A DNA stretch of 64,000 bases from Treponema sp. (lineage in GTDB: Bacteria; Spirochaetota; Spirochaetia; Treponematales; Treponemataceae), in assembly GCA_017470605.1 (NCBI GenBank), contig JAFUYH010000041.1, positions 1 to 64,000 on the forward strand, in the 5' to 3' direction. Positions 6,413 to 15,370 of the stretch are shown piece after piece. Below the pieces are notes generated by a model. It ran no database searches. It saw only the letters and a program-made list of their open reading frames with translations, and was not told where the DNA came from. Within the stretch, counting starts at the first letter, position 1, and the number at the start of each line of letters is the position of its first letter. The position numbers and the translations under genes were made by a program.

Positions 6413-9016
6413 TTAAGATTTTATTATTTGTTTTATAGCTTCTTCTCTAGGATAAAAAACATTATCAGCTAAGAGTTTTGCATAAGTTGACTGGAACTCT
6501 GCGAATTTAGGCCATTGAGCTTTATCTGTATAATCAACATCATTAAGTACTGCATTAATGCTACAAGATCTTGAATTTTCCTTTTTATCCCAATCTAATT
6601 TAATACCAATCTTTTCTTCAATTTGTTCTTTATCTTTATAAATTAATTCAAAGATTCTTTTAGAAGTAATTGAGTCACCTGTATCAATCCAGAATCCAAC
6701 TGTAACTTTATTTAAGCGCATTGAAATTGAACAATATAAATGAATTCCTGAAACACCAAAGAAACCATCTAATGCATGACTTTTAGTTGGGTTTACATTT
6801 CCGTACGGTCCATTTAAATTTGCTCTTAAAATTGGCAATAAATATGACCAGTATGCTTTTCTCTTTTCATGTCGGGAAGCACCAATTTCAATATCATCGT
6901 TTATCTGAGTTTCAGATTCTTTTGTAATCTCAGGTGGTATCTCTCTCTGATCATTTACAAAACTGATATAAAGTAAATCTTCTTTTTGTTGTTGATTTGC
7001 AAATTTAAAATCCCAGCGAGTTTCCATAAAATCTAGAAGCATTAAACCGCGTTTATAGATTTTATCTGCAGTCCAATCTGTTTCTTTAGCAACCTCAAGT
7101 TCACAGTATGAACCATTAGAATAACCACGTTTTTTCTTTTCCTCAAAAGTGTCATTTTGTAAACTTGAATTTACTGCTTGTGAAAGTGGCAGCATATTAC
7201 CCAAAGAACCAGTTAGCTTTTTTATTTCAGCTGATGTAAATTGTCTAAAATTATTTCTCCAATAAAGCTTCTTTGGTGTTTGTGGAAGAATGTGTTCAAT
7301 CGAGTATTTGCCTTTTGTTACAGAAGTAAAACTGATCCAATCTATTTTAAGGTTATCCAATCTCTTTAATTTTTCTGCAAGCGAATACTCATATTCAAAC
7401 AAGAAATATTTCAAATCATGCCAGCTGTAGAAACCTTCATCAGAATCAAATCGTCTATGCATTTTACTTACAAATGTTTCAAGAGCATTTTCTGTGTTGT
7501 TATTTGTTGTCTCATTTAAATCATCTGCAATTTCTTGTATAGTTATTCTGCCAAAATATAAGTCTCTTGCTTTATTATAATATTCATTACTCTTATAGCT
7601 TGATTGATATTGTGCAAGACGGAAGTTTATAAATTGGAATCTTTCAATTGCTTTTAATACTTCAACCTTATCTTCGGTATTATCATTTGTACTTTTTCTG
7701 ATTACAATAGAAACAAGTGGTCTAAAATAACCAATACCAATTCTGTTTAATCTATCAATCCAAAGTTTTTCCTGTTCTGATAATTCTGTACTTTCTTCTG
7801 GGAAGAAAGTGTAATACCAGCTTTCAGAGCATTCTTTTAGACTGTTTACGTAGTCTGCAATCATATTAGGTCTTAAAAAGTCTGTCTGTTGAGAATCATC
7901 TGTTGTTTCATCTATAATTTCATTCTCATCGTTTTCATTTTCTTCGTCTTCTATATTTTCATTTTCAAGAGTTACAGGTTCTTGTGATTCTGAATCTACT
8001 TCGTAAACATCATTGAAAATTGCTTTATGAGAGAATTTTTTTAATAAGAATTTTATATAGTCATCACCTTTCTGTCTGGTGTATTTGAAATAAATAATCC
8101 AATGTGCTCTTAAGAATTCATCATCTGATAAAGGTGAAAACTCATTTCTTCCAAGCTGGAAATAAACTTCCTTCCAGGCATTGTTTATTGTTTCTCTTAA
8201 TGCGTTTTCATTTTCTTCATTAAGGTCTTCTTTGCTATATAACGTAGTTAAGTAAATCAAACGGTTTTTGAGTAATTCAAGATTTGTAAGACGTTTACCT
8301 CTGTTATTCATTGTTTCAAAGGCAACATAAACATCATAATCATCTTCAATTTCATGAATATTAAACATAAGATGCAATGTTAATTTTTGATATAAATCTG
8401 ATAAACCTTGAATTCCTTTCTGTTCATAAAATTTAGAGAGAGCCTCTTCAAAGAATGATTTTGCAAACTTAAGATTTTTTGTGTAATAAGTTTCTTTTAA
8501 TGTACCGCCGAATTTTTCCTCAAAAATTTTATATCTCAAATATTCAGCACTTGGATTATCATTCTCATAGCCAAAAATATATGTAGTTCTCAAATTATTT
8601 GGAGGCATCTGTTTGCTAATATATTTTGATCTAATATCTTTAATTGCTTCAAATCCTAAATAAACATCAGACTCAGGAATATTTTTGTTTTCATCGAGGT
8701 TTGTATAAAACTTAATTAATTCATGTAATAAAATAACAAATGTAGTAAGACGTTGCTGTCCATCTACAATATGATAAGCTTTATATCCTGCATTTAATAA
8801 CCATTGGTCATTCTCTCCAAGTTTTTTCGAATCTTCCCTTGAAAGTTGTTTTATAGAAAGAAGTCCTGTGTAATGATTCCTGTCCGGCTGCAGATTAACC
8901 AAATCTTCCCAAAAATCTATAAGCTGGAATTCTTGCCAGGCATAACCTCGTTGATAATCCGGAATTCTGAAGAGTTTATTTTGAAAAATCATTGATAAAG
9001 ACTGTAATTCGTTCAT
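6413..9016 (-). CDS. GmrSD-like DUF262/DUF1524/DUF4268 defence protein
   Basis: This 867-residue protein has three recognisable parts. The N-terminal DUF262 (GmrS-like ParB fold) shows RIPDYQRGYAW at 17-27 and VDGQQRL at 84-90. A DUF1524 HNH-type nuclease domain has IEHILPQ near residue 573, followed by GSLGNMLPL. A C-terminal DUF4268 domain covers about residue 720 to the end, with AYWSYLLP and later WPKF. Between them, about residues 350-390, lies a long Asp/Glu/Asn-rich linker. GmrSD-type proteins use nucleotide-dependent cleavage of modified phage DNA (type IV restriction). The ATG at 9014-9016 follows GGGA. The gene is AT-rich compared with the housekeeping genes, and the DUF3800 locus lies on the opposite strand to its right. 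Confidence 0.88.
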   Translation of the reverse strand: MNELQSLSMIFQNKLFRIPDYQRGYAWQEFQLIDFWEDLVNLQPDRNHYTGLLSIKQLSREDSKKLGENDQWLLNAGYKAYHIVDGQQRLTTFVILLHELIKFYTNLDENKNIPESDVYLGFEAIKDIRSKYISKQMPPNNLRTTYIFGYENDNPSAEYLRYKIFEEKFGGTLKETYYTKNLKFAKSFFEEALSKFYEQKGIQGLSDLYQKLTLHLMFNIHEIEDDYDVYVAFETMNNRGKRLTNLELLKNRLIYLTTLYSKEDLNEENENALRETINNAWKEVYFQLGRNEFSPLSDDEFLRAHWIIYFKYTRQKGDDYIKFLLKKFSHKAIFNDVYEVDSESQEPVTLENENIEDEENENDENEIIDETTDDSQQTDFLRPNMIADYVNSLKECSESWYYTFFPEESTELSEQEKLWIDRLNRIGIGYFRPLVSIVIRKSTNDNTEDKVEVLKAIERFQFINFRLAQYQSSYKSNEYYNKARDLYFGRITIQEIADDLNETTNNNTENALETFVSKMHRRFDSDEGFYSWHDLKYFLFEYEYSLAEKLKRLDNLKIDWISFTSVTKGKYSIEHILPQTPKKLYWRNNFRQFTSAEIKKLTGSLGNMLPLSQAVNSSLQNDTFEEKKKRGYSNGSYCELEVAKETDWTADKIYKRGLMLLDFMETRWDFKFANQQQKEDLLYISFVNDQREIPPEITKESETQINDDIEIGASRHEKRKAYWSYLLPILRANLNGPYGNVNPTKSHALDGFFGVSGIHLYCSISMRLNKVTVGFWIDTGDSITSKRIFELIYKDKEQIEEKIGIKLDWDKKENSRSCSINAVLNDVDYTDKAQWPKFAEFQSTYAKLLADNVFYPREEAIKQIIKS

Positions 9017-9660
9017 ATTTTTCCCTTAATAATCCATTAATAAAATATTATAATACGGATTTTATGATTTTTCATATGAATTCGCTCATAATAAACATAG
9101 ACATGGCTTTCATTAGGTAAGTTTGGTATTTATTATGTATATAACTTTGCAATTATTCAAAAATCAAAAAAGAATTAGAAACTTCTTCGTCAATAAATGT
9201 TTATTCTTCTACAAATTCTCAACAAGTGAAGAATGCGAAACTCAATATAGACTCATCTCAAAGACACTCATAAAAGCTTGATAGCCTTAAAACATATTTT
9301 TCATAGAAGGCTTAAAATGATTGTATAAAAAGAAAGAAAAACTATTGTTTGTGACACATATACAATAACTGCCACAATACTTGGACCGACGGTGAAGGAG
9401 GAATCTCAGGCTTTTCAGGTAAGATTCTGCTAGTAAAAAAAAAACATCAAAATCGAAAACAAAAGAACAATCTGCATCATCAATGCCAATATGATTGCCC
9501 AGGTAAAAATCAAAAAAAATATCAAAAAATAACAGGTTAAGACTTATGAAAAATGATTTTCTACCTAATCAATCGATTGCTTTATTGGATTTTGCTCTAT
9601 ATCTCTTCTAAGCATACTTCATATCGATTTTTCCTAATTATTGATATTTCCTGAAATTCC
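9017..9660. other. Long AT-rich gap without a clear gene
   Basis: This stretch of about 640 bases holds no long frame. Its left edge carries a possible minus-strand promoter for the GmrSD-like gene (TATAAT on the minus strand near 9047-9052). A short plus-strand stretch at 9355-9420 translates to TWTDGEGGISGFSG, which looks like the remains of a coding sequence. A weak AGCCTT...AAGGCT inverted repeat lies at about 9282-9311. The rest is low-complexity AT-rich DNA. Confidence 0.4.
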
Positions 9661-9688
9661 TTGACAATTACGACGTTATAAATATAAT
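9661..9688 (+). promoter_or_regulatory. Strong sigma-70-type promoter for the DUF3800-associated RNA
   Basis: A perfect TTGACA (9661-9666) and a perfect TATAAT (9683-9688) are separated by 16 bases. The predicted start is near 9695, directly before the structured RNA. This is the best consensus promoter seen in the window. Confidence 0.85.
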
Positions 9689-9694
9689 AATTAT

Positions 9695-9754
9695 TGGGCT
9701 GGTCGAAAGACCTCGGTCCACCGAAACGGCGTGGGGATCCCGCGCCATTTTTTT
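9695..9754 (+). ncRNA. Structured small RNA upstream of the DUF3800 gene
   Basis: The predicted transcript is about 60 nt. Hairpin 1 is GGTC-GAAA-GACC (9701-9712), capped by a GNRA tetraloop. Hairpin 2 is TCGG-TCCA-CCGA (9713-9724). Hairpin 3 has an 8-bp stem (9728-9735 with 9739-9746, loop GAT) followed by seven T residues, an intrinsic terminator. From memory, a 2017 survey by Weinberg and co-workers described several DUF3800 RNA motifs located next to DUF3800 genes; this RNA fits that pattern, but I cannot assign a subclass. The layout promoter, RNA, terminator, protein gene resembles type III toxin-antitoxin loci, which is an analogy only. Confidence 0.72.
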
Positions 9755-9782
9755 ACCTTTTTTAATTGGAGTTTTACTCACT

Positions 9783-10466
9783 TTGACAGAAAGAATTTTA
9801 AGCTGCTTCATAGATGAGGCTGGAGACTTTGGTGATTTTGAAGCACATTCTCCATTCTATATTGTTTCTGTCATAGCCCATGAACAATCTGACTCCATCC
9901 AAATTGATATTGATGGACTTGAACATTACCTTACATCTTTAGGTTATCCTCATCATGCAATTCATACAGCACCCCTTATTCGGCGTGAAGGTGACTATGA
10001 ACTCGTAGAGATGGAACAGCGCCAAAAGCTTTTCAACTTGCTTTTCCGTTTTGCAAGAAAGATTCCAATTCGTTTCTTTACAGCTCTTGTACGTAAATCT
10101 GAATGTGTGGATTCAGATGTTCTTGAAGCAAAAATCACAAAGGAAATTAAAACAAAACTTGAAGCCTGTATGGATTACTGGCACACATTTGATAAAATCA
10201 TAATCTATTATGACAACGGTCAAAAGCCTCTTAAGAGAATCTTAAATATACTTTTTAATACTATGTTTGCAAATGTTGAGGTTAGAAAAGTAAGCCCTGC
10301 AGATTATAAATTATTTCAGGTTGCGGATTTAATATGCACGCTCGACCACATTAATGCCAAAATAGAAATTGGACAGTTTTCTAATTCAGAAGCAGAATTC
10401 TTTTCTTCACGTTCAAACTTCAAAAAGAACTATTGGCGTAAACTTAATTCTCAGCGTATTCAATAA
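9783..10466 (+). CDS. DUF3800 domain protein
   Basis: This 227-residue soluble protein starts almost directly with the family signature FIDEAGDFGDF (Asp11, Glu12). Further conserved acids are in IIIYYDNGQ (Asp near 143) and FQVADLIC (Asp near 181). The spacing of acids suggests a metal-dependent nuclease of RNase H-like type, which is inference. The start is TTG at 9783, with GGAG at 9768-9771; no in-frame ATG exists near the signature. The RNA terminator lies 28 bases upstream, so translation depends on readthrough or on processing of the RNA. A palindromic terminator follows at 10588-10639. Confidence 0.85.
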   Translation: MTERILSCFIDEAGDFGDFEAHSPFYIVSVIAHEQSDSIQIDIDGLEHYLTSLGYPHHAIHTAPLIRREGDYELVEMEQRQKLFNLLFRFARKIPIRFFTALVRKSECVDSDVLEAKITKEIKTKLEACMDYWHTFDKIIIYYDNGQKPLKRILNILFNTMFANVEVRKVSPADYKLFQVADLICTLDHINAKIEIGQFSNSEAEFFSSRSNFKKNYWRKLNSQRIQ

Positions 10467-10587
10467 AATTGAGCCAAGGTAAATAAATCTGATTCAGTAA
10501 TTCTAAATCTATTTTATTCAAAATAATTACAAGACTCTTTCAGAACCGATTTTTCTTCCAAAATCCAACATTCGTAATAACAGTAAC

Positions 10588-10639
10588 ACGGTGGTTTCGA
10601 TACGGCCATTGACCTACTCAACCACCGTATTTTTTTTTA
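10588..10639 (+). terminator. Palindromic repeat acting as terminator after DUF3800
   Basis: ACGGTGGTT (10588-10596) pairs with AACCACCGT (10620-10628), and a run of ten T residues follows from 10630. The loop carries TCGATACGGCC and GACCTACTC. Similar palindromes are, from memory, scattered through Treponema genomes. The preceding CAGTAACACGG also begins the GC-rich repeat near 19278. Confidence 0.75.
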
Positions 10640-10640
10640 T

Positions 10641-10669
10641 TTCACAAATCAGATTTTTCCCCTTATAAT
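10641..10669 (+). promoter_or_regulatory. Promoter of the uridine-kinase-like gene
   Basis: TTCACA (10641-10646) and a perfect TATAAT (10664-10669) are separated by 17 bases. The start is expected near 10676, giving a leader of about 38 bases before the ATG at 10714. Confidence 0.7.
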
Positions 10670-10713
10670 AGTAGAACTAGAGAGATAATTCGAACAACAG
10701 TGAGGTATCACAC

Positions 10714-12381
10714 ATGAAAGACATCAGCATAACATTTATAAAAGACGGAAAAGAAATAACAAAAAAACAGGTTCCTTATGGTACACCGGTTTCGGTAATT
10801 ACAGGAAATTTTGGACTTCCAGAAAAAGATATATTTGCAGTTACTATCAGTAACGAAATCTGTCCTCTGGACATGCCATTAACTTACGACGCAAGTCTGG
10901 AAGCAGTTCTTGCAAAATCTAAAGAAGGTGCTTCGGTTTACCGCCGCTCACTCTGTCTTCTGCTCGCAACCGCTGCCCACAACCTTTTTCCAAAAGCCCG
11001 CCTTCTTGTAGGTCACAGTCTTGGTTACGGTTACTACTACACACTGGAAGATGCAGACAGTATTACAGAAAAGGATATTTCGGCTTTAACTGCAGAAATG
11101 AAAAAGCTTGTTGCAAAGGACATTCCAATCACAACAGAGACAATTCCTTATGCAAAAGCCTGTGAACTTTTTGAAAAACTCAATCTTGTAGAAACCCGCA
11201 AGCAGATTAAGTATAACTGTACGCCGACAATCAAAATCAATTCCATCGGGGACTTTTCTGATTTGTACTTTGGCCCACTTGTGCTTTCTACCAGCGTTCT
11301 AAAAACCTTTGAACTGATGAAGTATGGCGACGGCTTCCTTCTCCGCTTCCCTAAATCTTCTGACCCGGACAAGCTTACCGAGTTTGTAGACCAGCCAAAA
11401 CTTTTTGAAATCTACAGCAAGTACAAGGAATGGGGAAAGAGAATGAACGTTACTTCTGCTGCTTCCCTGAACGAGCTGATTGGAAAGCGAAAGATTAACG
11501 ACTTTATCGAAATCACAGAAATCTACCAGCAGAAAAATATCTCAAAGATTGCTTCTCAGATTGTAGAAAAAGGAACTGTCCGCGTTGTTCTGATTGCAGG
11601 TCCTTCTTCTTCCGGCAAGACCACTTCTGCTAAAAAGCTGGCACTTGAGCTACAGGCAATGGGTTACCAGCCAAAGGTAATCAGCCTTGACTGCTACTAT
11701 GTCGGTCACGACAAAACTCCGCTTGATGAAAATGGAAAGCCTGACTACGAATGTCTGGAAGCCCTGAACATTGAGCTTTTGAACAACCAGCTTGTTGATT
11801 TGTTCAACGGTAAGGAAGTTACAATTCCAAGCTACGACTTCCACACAGGAACTTCATATTTTGAAGAGAAGAACAAACTGCGCCTTGCAGAAAATGAGAT
11901 TCTGATTCTGGAAGGAATTCACGGATTGAATGATAAGCTTACGCCAAAGGTTGCACCAGAACTCAAGTTTAAGATTTACCTTTCTGCCCTCACCCAGCTG
12001 AACCTGGATGACCACAACCGCATTTCTACCAGCGACAACCGCCTGATTCGCCGCATTGTGCGCGATAACAACTTCCGCGGTAAGCCTGCTGCCGGAACTA
12101 TTGAAATGTGGCCAAGCGTTCGCCGCGGCGAAGAACTTCACATCTTCCCATTCCAGAACAATGCAGATGCAGTGCTGAACACAGCACTGGACTATGAGCT
12201 TTCGGTTTTGCGAGTTTACGCCGCACCTCTGCTCCGCCAGGTAACGCCAATGCAAAAGGAATACGCCGAAGCCCGCCGCCTGCTGCAGTTCCTGGAAAAC
12301 TTCGCAACAATCTCGCCAAGCGCAGTACCGCCACGGTCAATTATCCGCGAGTTTATTGGAGGAAGTGCATTTAAGTATTAA
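10714..12381 (+). CDS. Uridine kinase-like nucleoside kinase with TGS/ThrRS-like N-terminus
   Basis: This 555-residue protein has an N-terminal TGS-like domain (residues 1-60) and a threonyl-tRNA-synthetase-like second domain (TAAHNLFPKARLLVGH). The P-loop kinase domain begins near 290 with IAGPSSSGKTTSAKKL. The kinase part resembles uridine kinase/phosphoribulokinase (CYYVGHDKTP, LEGIHGLND) and should phosphorylate a nucleoside in salvage. Such three-part proteins are common in spirochaetes, clostridia and Bacteroidetes. The ATG at 10714 follows GTGAGG. The last codons end just before a GTCAT-type palindrome shared with the end of fliJ on the other strand, so the two genes converge. Confidence 0.85.
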   Translation: MKDISITFIKDGKEITKKQVPYGTPVSVITGNFGLPEKDIFAVTISNEICPLDMPLTYDASLEAVLAKSKEGASVYRRSLCLLLATAAHNLFPKARLLVGHSLGYGYYYTLEDADSITEKDISALTAEMKKLVAKDIPITTETIPYAKACELFEKLNLVETRKQIKYNCTPTIKINSIGDFSDLYFGPLVLSTSVLKTFELMKYGDGFLLRFPKSSDPDKLTEFVDQPKLFEIYSKYKEWGKRMNVTSAASLNELIGKRKINDFIEITEIYQQKNISKIASQIVEKGTVRVVLIAGPSSSGKTTSAKKLALELQAMGYQPKVISLDCYYVGHDKTPLDENGKPDYECLEALNIELLNNQLVDLFNGKEVTIPSYDFHTGTSYFEEKNKLRLAENEILILEGIHGLNDKLTPKVAPELKFKIYLSALTQLNLDDHNRISTSDNRLIRRIVRDNNFRGKPAAGTIEMWPSVRRGEELHIFPFQNNADAVLNTALDYELSVLRVYAAPLLRQVTPMQKEYAEARRLLQFLENFATISPSAVPPRSIIREFIGGSAFKY

Positions 12382-12387
12382 TATCTC

Positions 12388-12421
12388 CGTCACCCCGAAC
12401 TTGTACAAGTTCAGGATGACG
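12388..12421. repeat. GTCAT-type palindrome, single-arm copy
   Basis: CGTCA-CCCCGAACTTG faces CAAGTTCAGGATGACG. This is one half of the bipartite palindromic family found at 12850-12926, 48155-48215 and 49731-49799. It lies between two converging genes, and its right arm supplies the last codons and the stop of fliJ. Confidence 0.75.
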
Positions 12422-12836
12422 TCAGTTTATTCTTTACTTCATCAAGCAGTTCTGCTTCTTCGTAATCGGCAGCTTGCTTCCAGTCGGCGAGCTGCTTTTC
12501 TTTGTGCTTTTCCAGGGCGGTCGTCTTTTTCATGCATTCGCGCAAGACATCACGCTTTTGTTCGGTAACAAGTTTTGCTTCGGCAAGTTGTTTTAAGAGT
12601 TCTTCCTTCTGATAATTTAAGAGGTTATAAAACTGGCTTTGAGCTATAAGGTCAGAAAATTCAGAGGAGCCTTTCATACTGGCCTTTACAGCCGTATATT
12701 GCCGGGCAATTGTATTCAGATTATTGTTAATTTCATTTTCTACGGCAAGGGCTTTTGCAAGTTCACCTTCGGCCTGTTCTTTTTCAAAATTGCGGAATTC
12801 TAAAACTTTTTCCAGTTCAAAAGAAAATTTTTTCAT
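12411..12836 (-). CDS. fliJ: Flagellar protein FliJ
   Basis: This 141-residue, almost wholly helical protein starts MKKFSFELEKVLEFRNF and then runs as charged coiled coil, as expected for FliJ. FliJ is the stalk-like chaperone-escort of the flagellar export ATPase FliI. The position, last in the flgB-to-fliJ operon and downstream of fliI, supports the call. The final residues LTSS and the TGA stop fall inside the palindromic repeat at 12388-12421, so the C-terminus has probably been remodelled by that repeat. Confidence 0.85.
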   Translation of the reverse strand: MKKFSFELEKVLEFRNFEKEQAEGELAKALAVENEINNNLNTIARQYTAVKASMKGSSEFSDLIAQSQFYNLLNYQKEELLKQLAEAKLVTEQKRDVLRECMKKTTALEKHKEKQLADWKQAADYEEAELLDEVKNKLTSS

Positions 12837-12849
12837 AGTTTTACTTTTA

Positions 12850-12926
12850 TGTCATTATCGGGCTTGACCCGATAATCTGTACAAAACTGAGTTTTGAAGA
12901 TTCCCCGGTCAAGCCGGGGAATGACA
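12850..12926. repeat. Bipartite GTCAT...ATGAC palindrome
   Basis: Hairpin one is ATTATCGGG-CTTGA-CCCGATAAT, then a linker of about 24 bases, then hairpin two TTCCCCGG-TCAAG-CCGGGGAA, bounded by TGTCAT and ATGACA. It sits in the fliI-fliJ gap. The two hairpins differ in stem sequence yet keep the CTTGA/TCAAG loops. Confidence 0.8.
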
Positions 12927-12953
12927 TATTATCAAGCCGGGACCTGTCAGTTT

Positions 12954-14396
12954 TTATTCTGCCACCTGGGTATTTGCATCTACAATCTGTGCCGTAGTTG
13001 GAATTCCAGCTGCAGGTGCCTCAACAAACTCATCCTCCGGAATTTCAATGCCCGTCAAGGCAGAAAGTTTAGTCAGAGTTTCGTTTATAGGACAAGGCTC
13101 ATATTCTTCCTGCTTCAAAAACTCTTCTATTGCGTCATGCTTTTCTATGGCAAGATCCACAGAAGGTGAATTACCCTTTTGGTAAATTCCAGCCGTAATC
13201 ATTGTTTCGTTATCATGATAAACAGACATCCAGCTACGGAGCTGTGCAACAGCCTTTCTTGTCTGGGCTCCGCTTACACGTTTTGAAAGTCGTGAAATTG
13301 ACTGCAAGACATCTATGGCAGGATAATGATATGCCTGGGCAAGTCCGCGGCTCAGCACAATGTGTCCGTCCAGAGTACCGCGAACCTTATCAGTTATAGG
13401 CTCATTCATATCATCACCATCAACAAGAACCGTATAGAAGGCTGTAATAGAACCTTTTTTATTTGTTCCGCTTCGTTCCAGCAGTTTTGGAATCATATCA
13501 AAAACGCTTGGCGGGTAGCCCTTCTGTGCAGGAGGCTCACCGTTTGCAAGACCGATTTCACGCTGGGCATGGGCAAATCGGGTCATGGAATCCATCATGA
13601 GCATTACGTCTTTTCCCTGGTCGCGGAAATATTCAGCAACAGCAGTACAAACCTGGGCTGCTCGCAAACGGCAGATGGAAGGCTCATCGCTTGTGGCAAC
13701 AACAAGAACAGAACGCTTCATTCCTTCTACACCAAGATCGCGGTTCACAAAGTCCAGAACTTCACGGCCACGCTCACCGATTAAGCCGATAACGTTTATA
13801 TCTGCGTTTGTATTGCGGGCAATAATACTAAGAAGAGTTGACTTTCCTACACCAGAACCAGCAAAAATGCCAAGACGCTGACCTTTTCCTACAGTAAGCA
13901 GAGAATCAATTGCCCTGACACCTGTAACGATTCTCCTGTTTATATCTACGCGTTCATTTGGAGAAGGAGGAGATGCAACTGCAGGATAGTAAGTTTCTGG
14001 AATCAGTTCTCCCTTTTCATCACAAGGGCGGCCTGTTGCATCAATCATACGGCCAAGAAGATTTTTTCCTACAGGAACCATAAGACTGTGACCGGAAGCA
14101 ACAACTTCGCAGCCCACTTCAATACCTTTTGTATCTCCAAAAGGAGCAAGTTTTACAATTTTATCATCAAGACCGACAACTTCTGCCAGAAGAGAAGTAC
14201 CATCCCTAAGTTTTATGGAACACATTTCCCCAATTACAGAACGAGGCCCTTCACTTTCAACTTCCAGACCTTTTACTGCAAGAACTTTTCCTGTGTAGAG
14301 AATGGTTTCTGCATCAACAACTTTTTCAAGATATTTTAAGAAATTAAATTCTCTTTTTGCTGAAATCCCGTCTGTTTCTGCTAGGCTTTCCATCAT
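12954..14396 (-). CDS. fliI: Flagellum-specific ATPase FliI
   Basis: This 480-residue F1-beta-like ATPase energises flagellar type III export. Walker A is FAGSGVGKSTLL near residue 177. GLIGERGREVLDFV and MMMDSMTRFAHAQREIGLA follow, as in all FliI/YscN proteins. Two adjacent ATG codons (14394-14396 and 14391-14393) follow CGGAGG; the second has the better spacing, which would give 479 residues. The last 20 residues form an Ala/Thr-rich tail. It lies between fliH and fliJ and should work with both. Confidence 0.95.
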   Translation of the reverse strand: MMESLAETDGISAKREFNFLKYLEKVVDAETILYTGKVLAVKGLEVESEGPRSVIGEMCSIKLRDGTSLLAEVVGLDDKIVKLAPFGDTKGIEVGCEVVASGHSLMVPVGKNLLGRMIDATGRPCDEKGELIPETYYPAVASPPSPNERVDINRRIVTGVRAIDSLLTVGKGQRLGIFAGSGVGKSTLLSIIARNTNADINVIGLIGERGREVLDFVNRDLGVEGMKRSVLVVATSDEPSICRLRAAQVCTAVAEYFRDQGKDVMLMMDSMTRFAHAQREIGLANGEPPAQKGYPPSVFDMIPKLLERSGTNKKGSITAFYTVLVDGDDMNEPITDKVRGTLDGHIVLSRGLAQAYHYPAIDVLQSISRLSKRVSGAQTRKAVAQLRSWMSVYHDNETMITAGIYQKGNSPSVDLAIEKHDAIEEFLKQEEYEPCPINETLTKLSALTGIEIPEDEFVEAPAAGIPTTAQIVDANTQVAE

Positions 14397-14414
14397 AACC
14401 TCCGTTACTCTGTA

Positions 14415-15350
14415 TTATTCCGTAGCGGAAGTTAGAGAATCTGTATGTTTAATGTTTTTAATAGGAGAAACTTCAATAATCTTATTTTCAAGTTCACTAA
14501 GCTGACTGGAAATGCGGGCATCAATAGAACCAAAGTCTGTTTCTACAACACAACCACCCTTTTCTACCGTAGAATCTTCCAGGACAGTAATTCCCTGAAC
14601 ATTTTCTACATGCTGAATGAATTCATCAACGTGAGCCGTGGTCAAGTTTACATCTTCAAGATTTACGCGCAAGGTAACAGTTCCGCGGGTTTTTACTTTT
14701 TTGAGGGCGGCAAGAGTATTTGCCATAACAACATTTTTCTGATTTTCAGAAAGAACCTTTATGACTTTTCGGGCCATTAAGATTACAAGTTCTACAATCT
14801 GACTTTCCGTATCTTTTAAAATCTCTTCGCGTCTCTGCATTACCGCTTCAACAATTTTATGCATACGGTCCACAAGGCGGTTTGCCTCGGCAACTCCGCT
14901 TTCATAACCTTCTGCATGACCGTCTTCATAACCTTTCTGTTTTGCTTCCTGAACAAGAGAAGAGGACTGACTTTGAGCATCAGAAAGAATCTGCTCGGCT
15001 TCCATTTTTGCCTTGGCAACAATTTCATTTGCTTCACGTTCAGCATCAGCCCTGATAGTTGCCGCTTCATCAGTCTGGCGTTTTACCTCTGCAAAGGCTG
15101 CGTCTTCTGCTTTTTTTAAGACTTCATCTGCCTGAGCCTGAGCCTTTGCAAGCATATCCTGTTTTTCAATTTCAAAGTTAGCCCTGTACTCATCAGCTTC
15201 ACGCTTTAAGTCTTCTGCGGTTGGGCCAGTGTAAACCTCTTCTTCAACTTCTTCCACTTCTTCTATTGGAGAATAATCTTTAAAAAGAGGTAACATTACC
15301 TTATCATCAATAGTTTTTGCTTCACCGGGTCTAAAAACAGTCTTTGCCAA
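14415..15350 (-). CDS. fliH: Flagellar assembly protein FliH
   Basis: FliH is the elongated regulator that anchors FliI at the C-ring. The protein shows an N-terminal segment (AKTVFRPGEAK), an acidic stretch EEVEEVEEEV, a long Ala/Glu/Lys-rich coiled coil, and a C-terminal globular domain with DFGSIDARISSQL, typical of FliH/YscL. The frame opens at 15362, but TTG at 15350 has GGAG at ideal spacing and gives 311 residues starting AKTVFRPG. It sits 20 bases after the fliG stop. The length exceeds enterobacterial FliH (about 235) because of the acidic and coiled regions. Confidence 0.87.
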   Translation of the reverse strand: MAKTVFRPGEAKTIDDKVMLPLFKDYSPIEEVEEVEEEVYTGPTAEDLKREADEYRANFEIEKQDMLAKAQAQADEVLKKAEDAAFAEVKRQTDEAATIRADAEREANEIVAKAKMEAEQILSDAQSQSSSLVQEAKQKGYEDGHAEGYESGVAEANRLVDRMHKIVEAVMQRREEILKDTESQIVELVILMARKVIKVLSENQKNVVMANTLAALKKVKTRGTVTLRVNLEDVNLTTAHVDEFIQHVENVQGITVLEDSTVEKGGCVVETDFGSIDARISSQLSELENKIIEVSPIKNIKHTDSLTSATE

Positions 15351-15370
15351 AACAAACTCCAATCAAAAAA

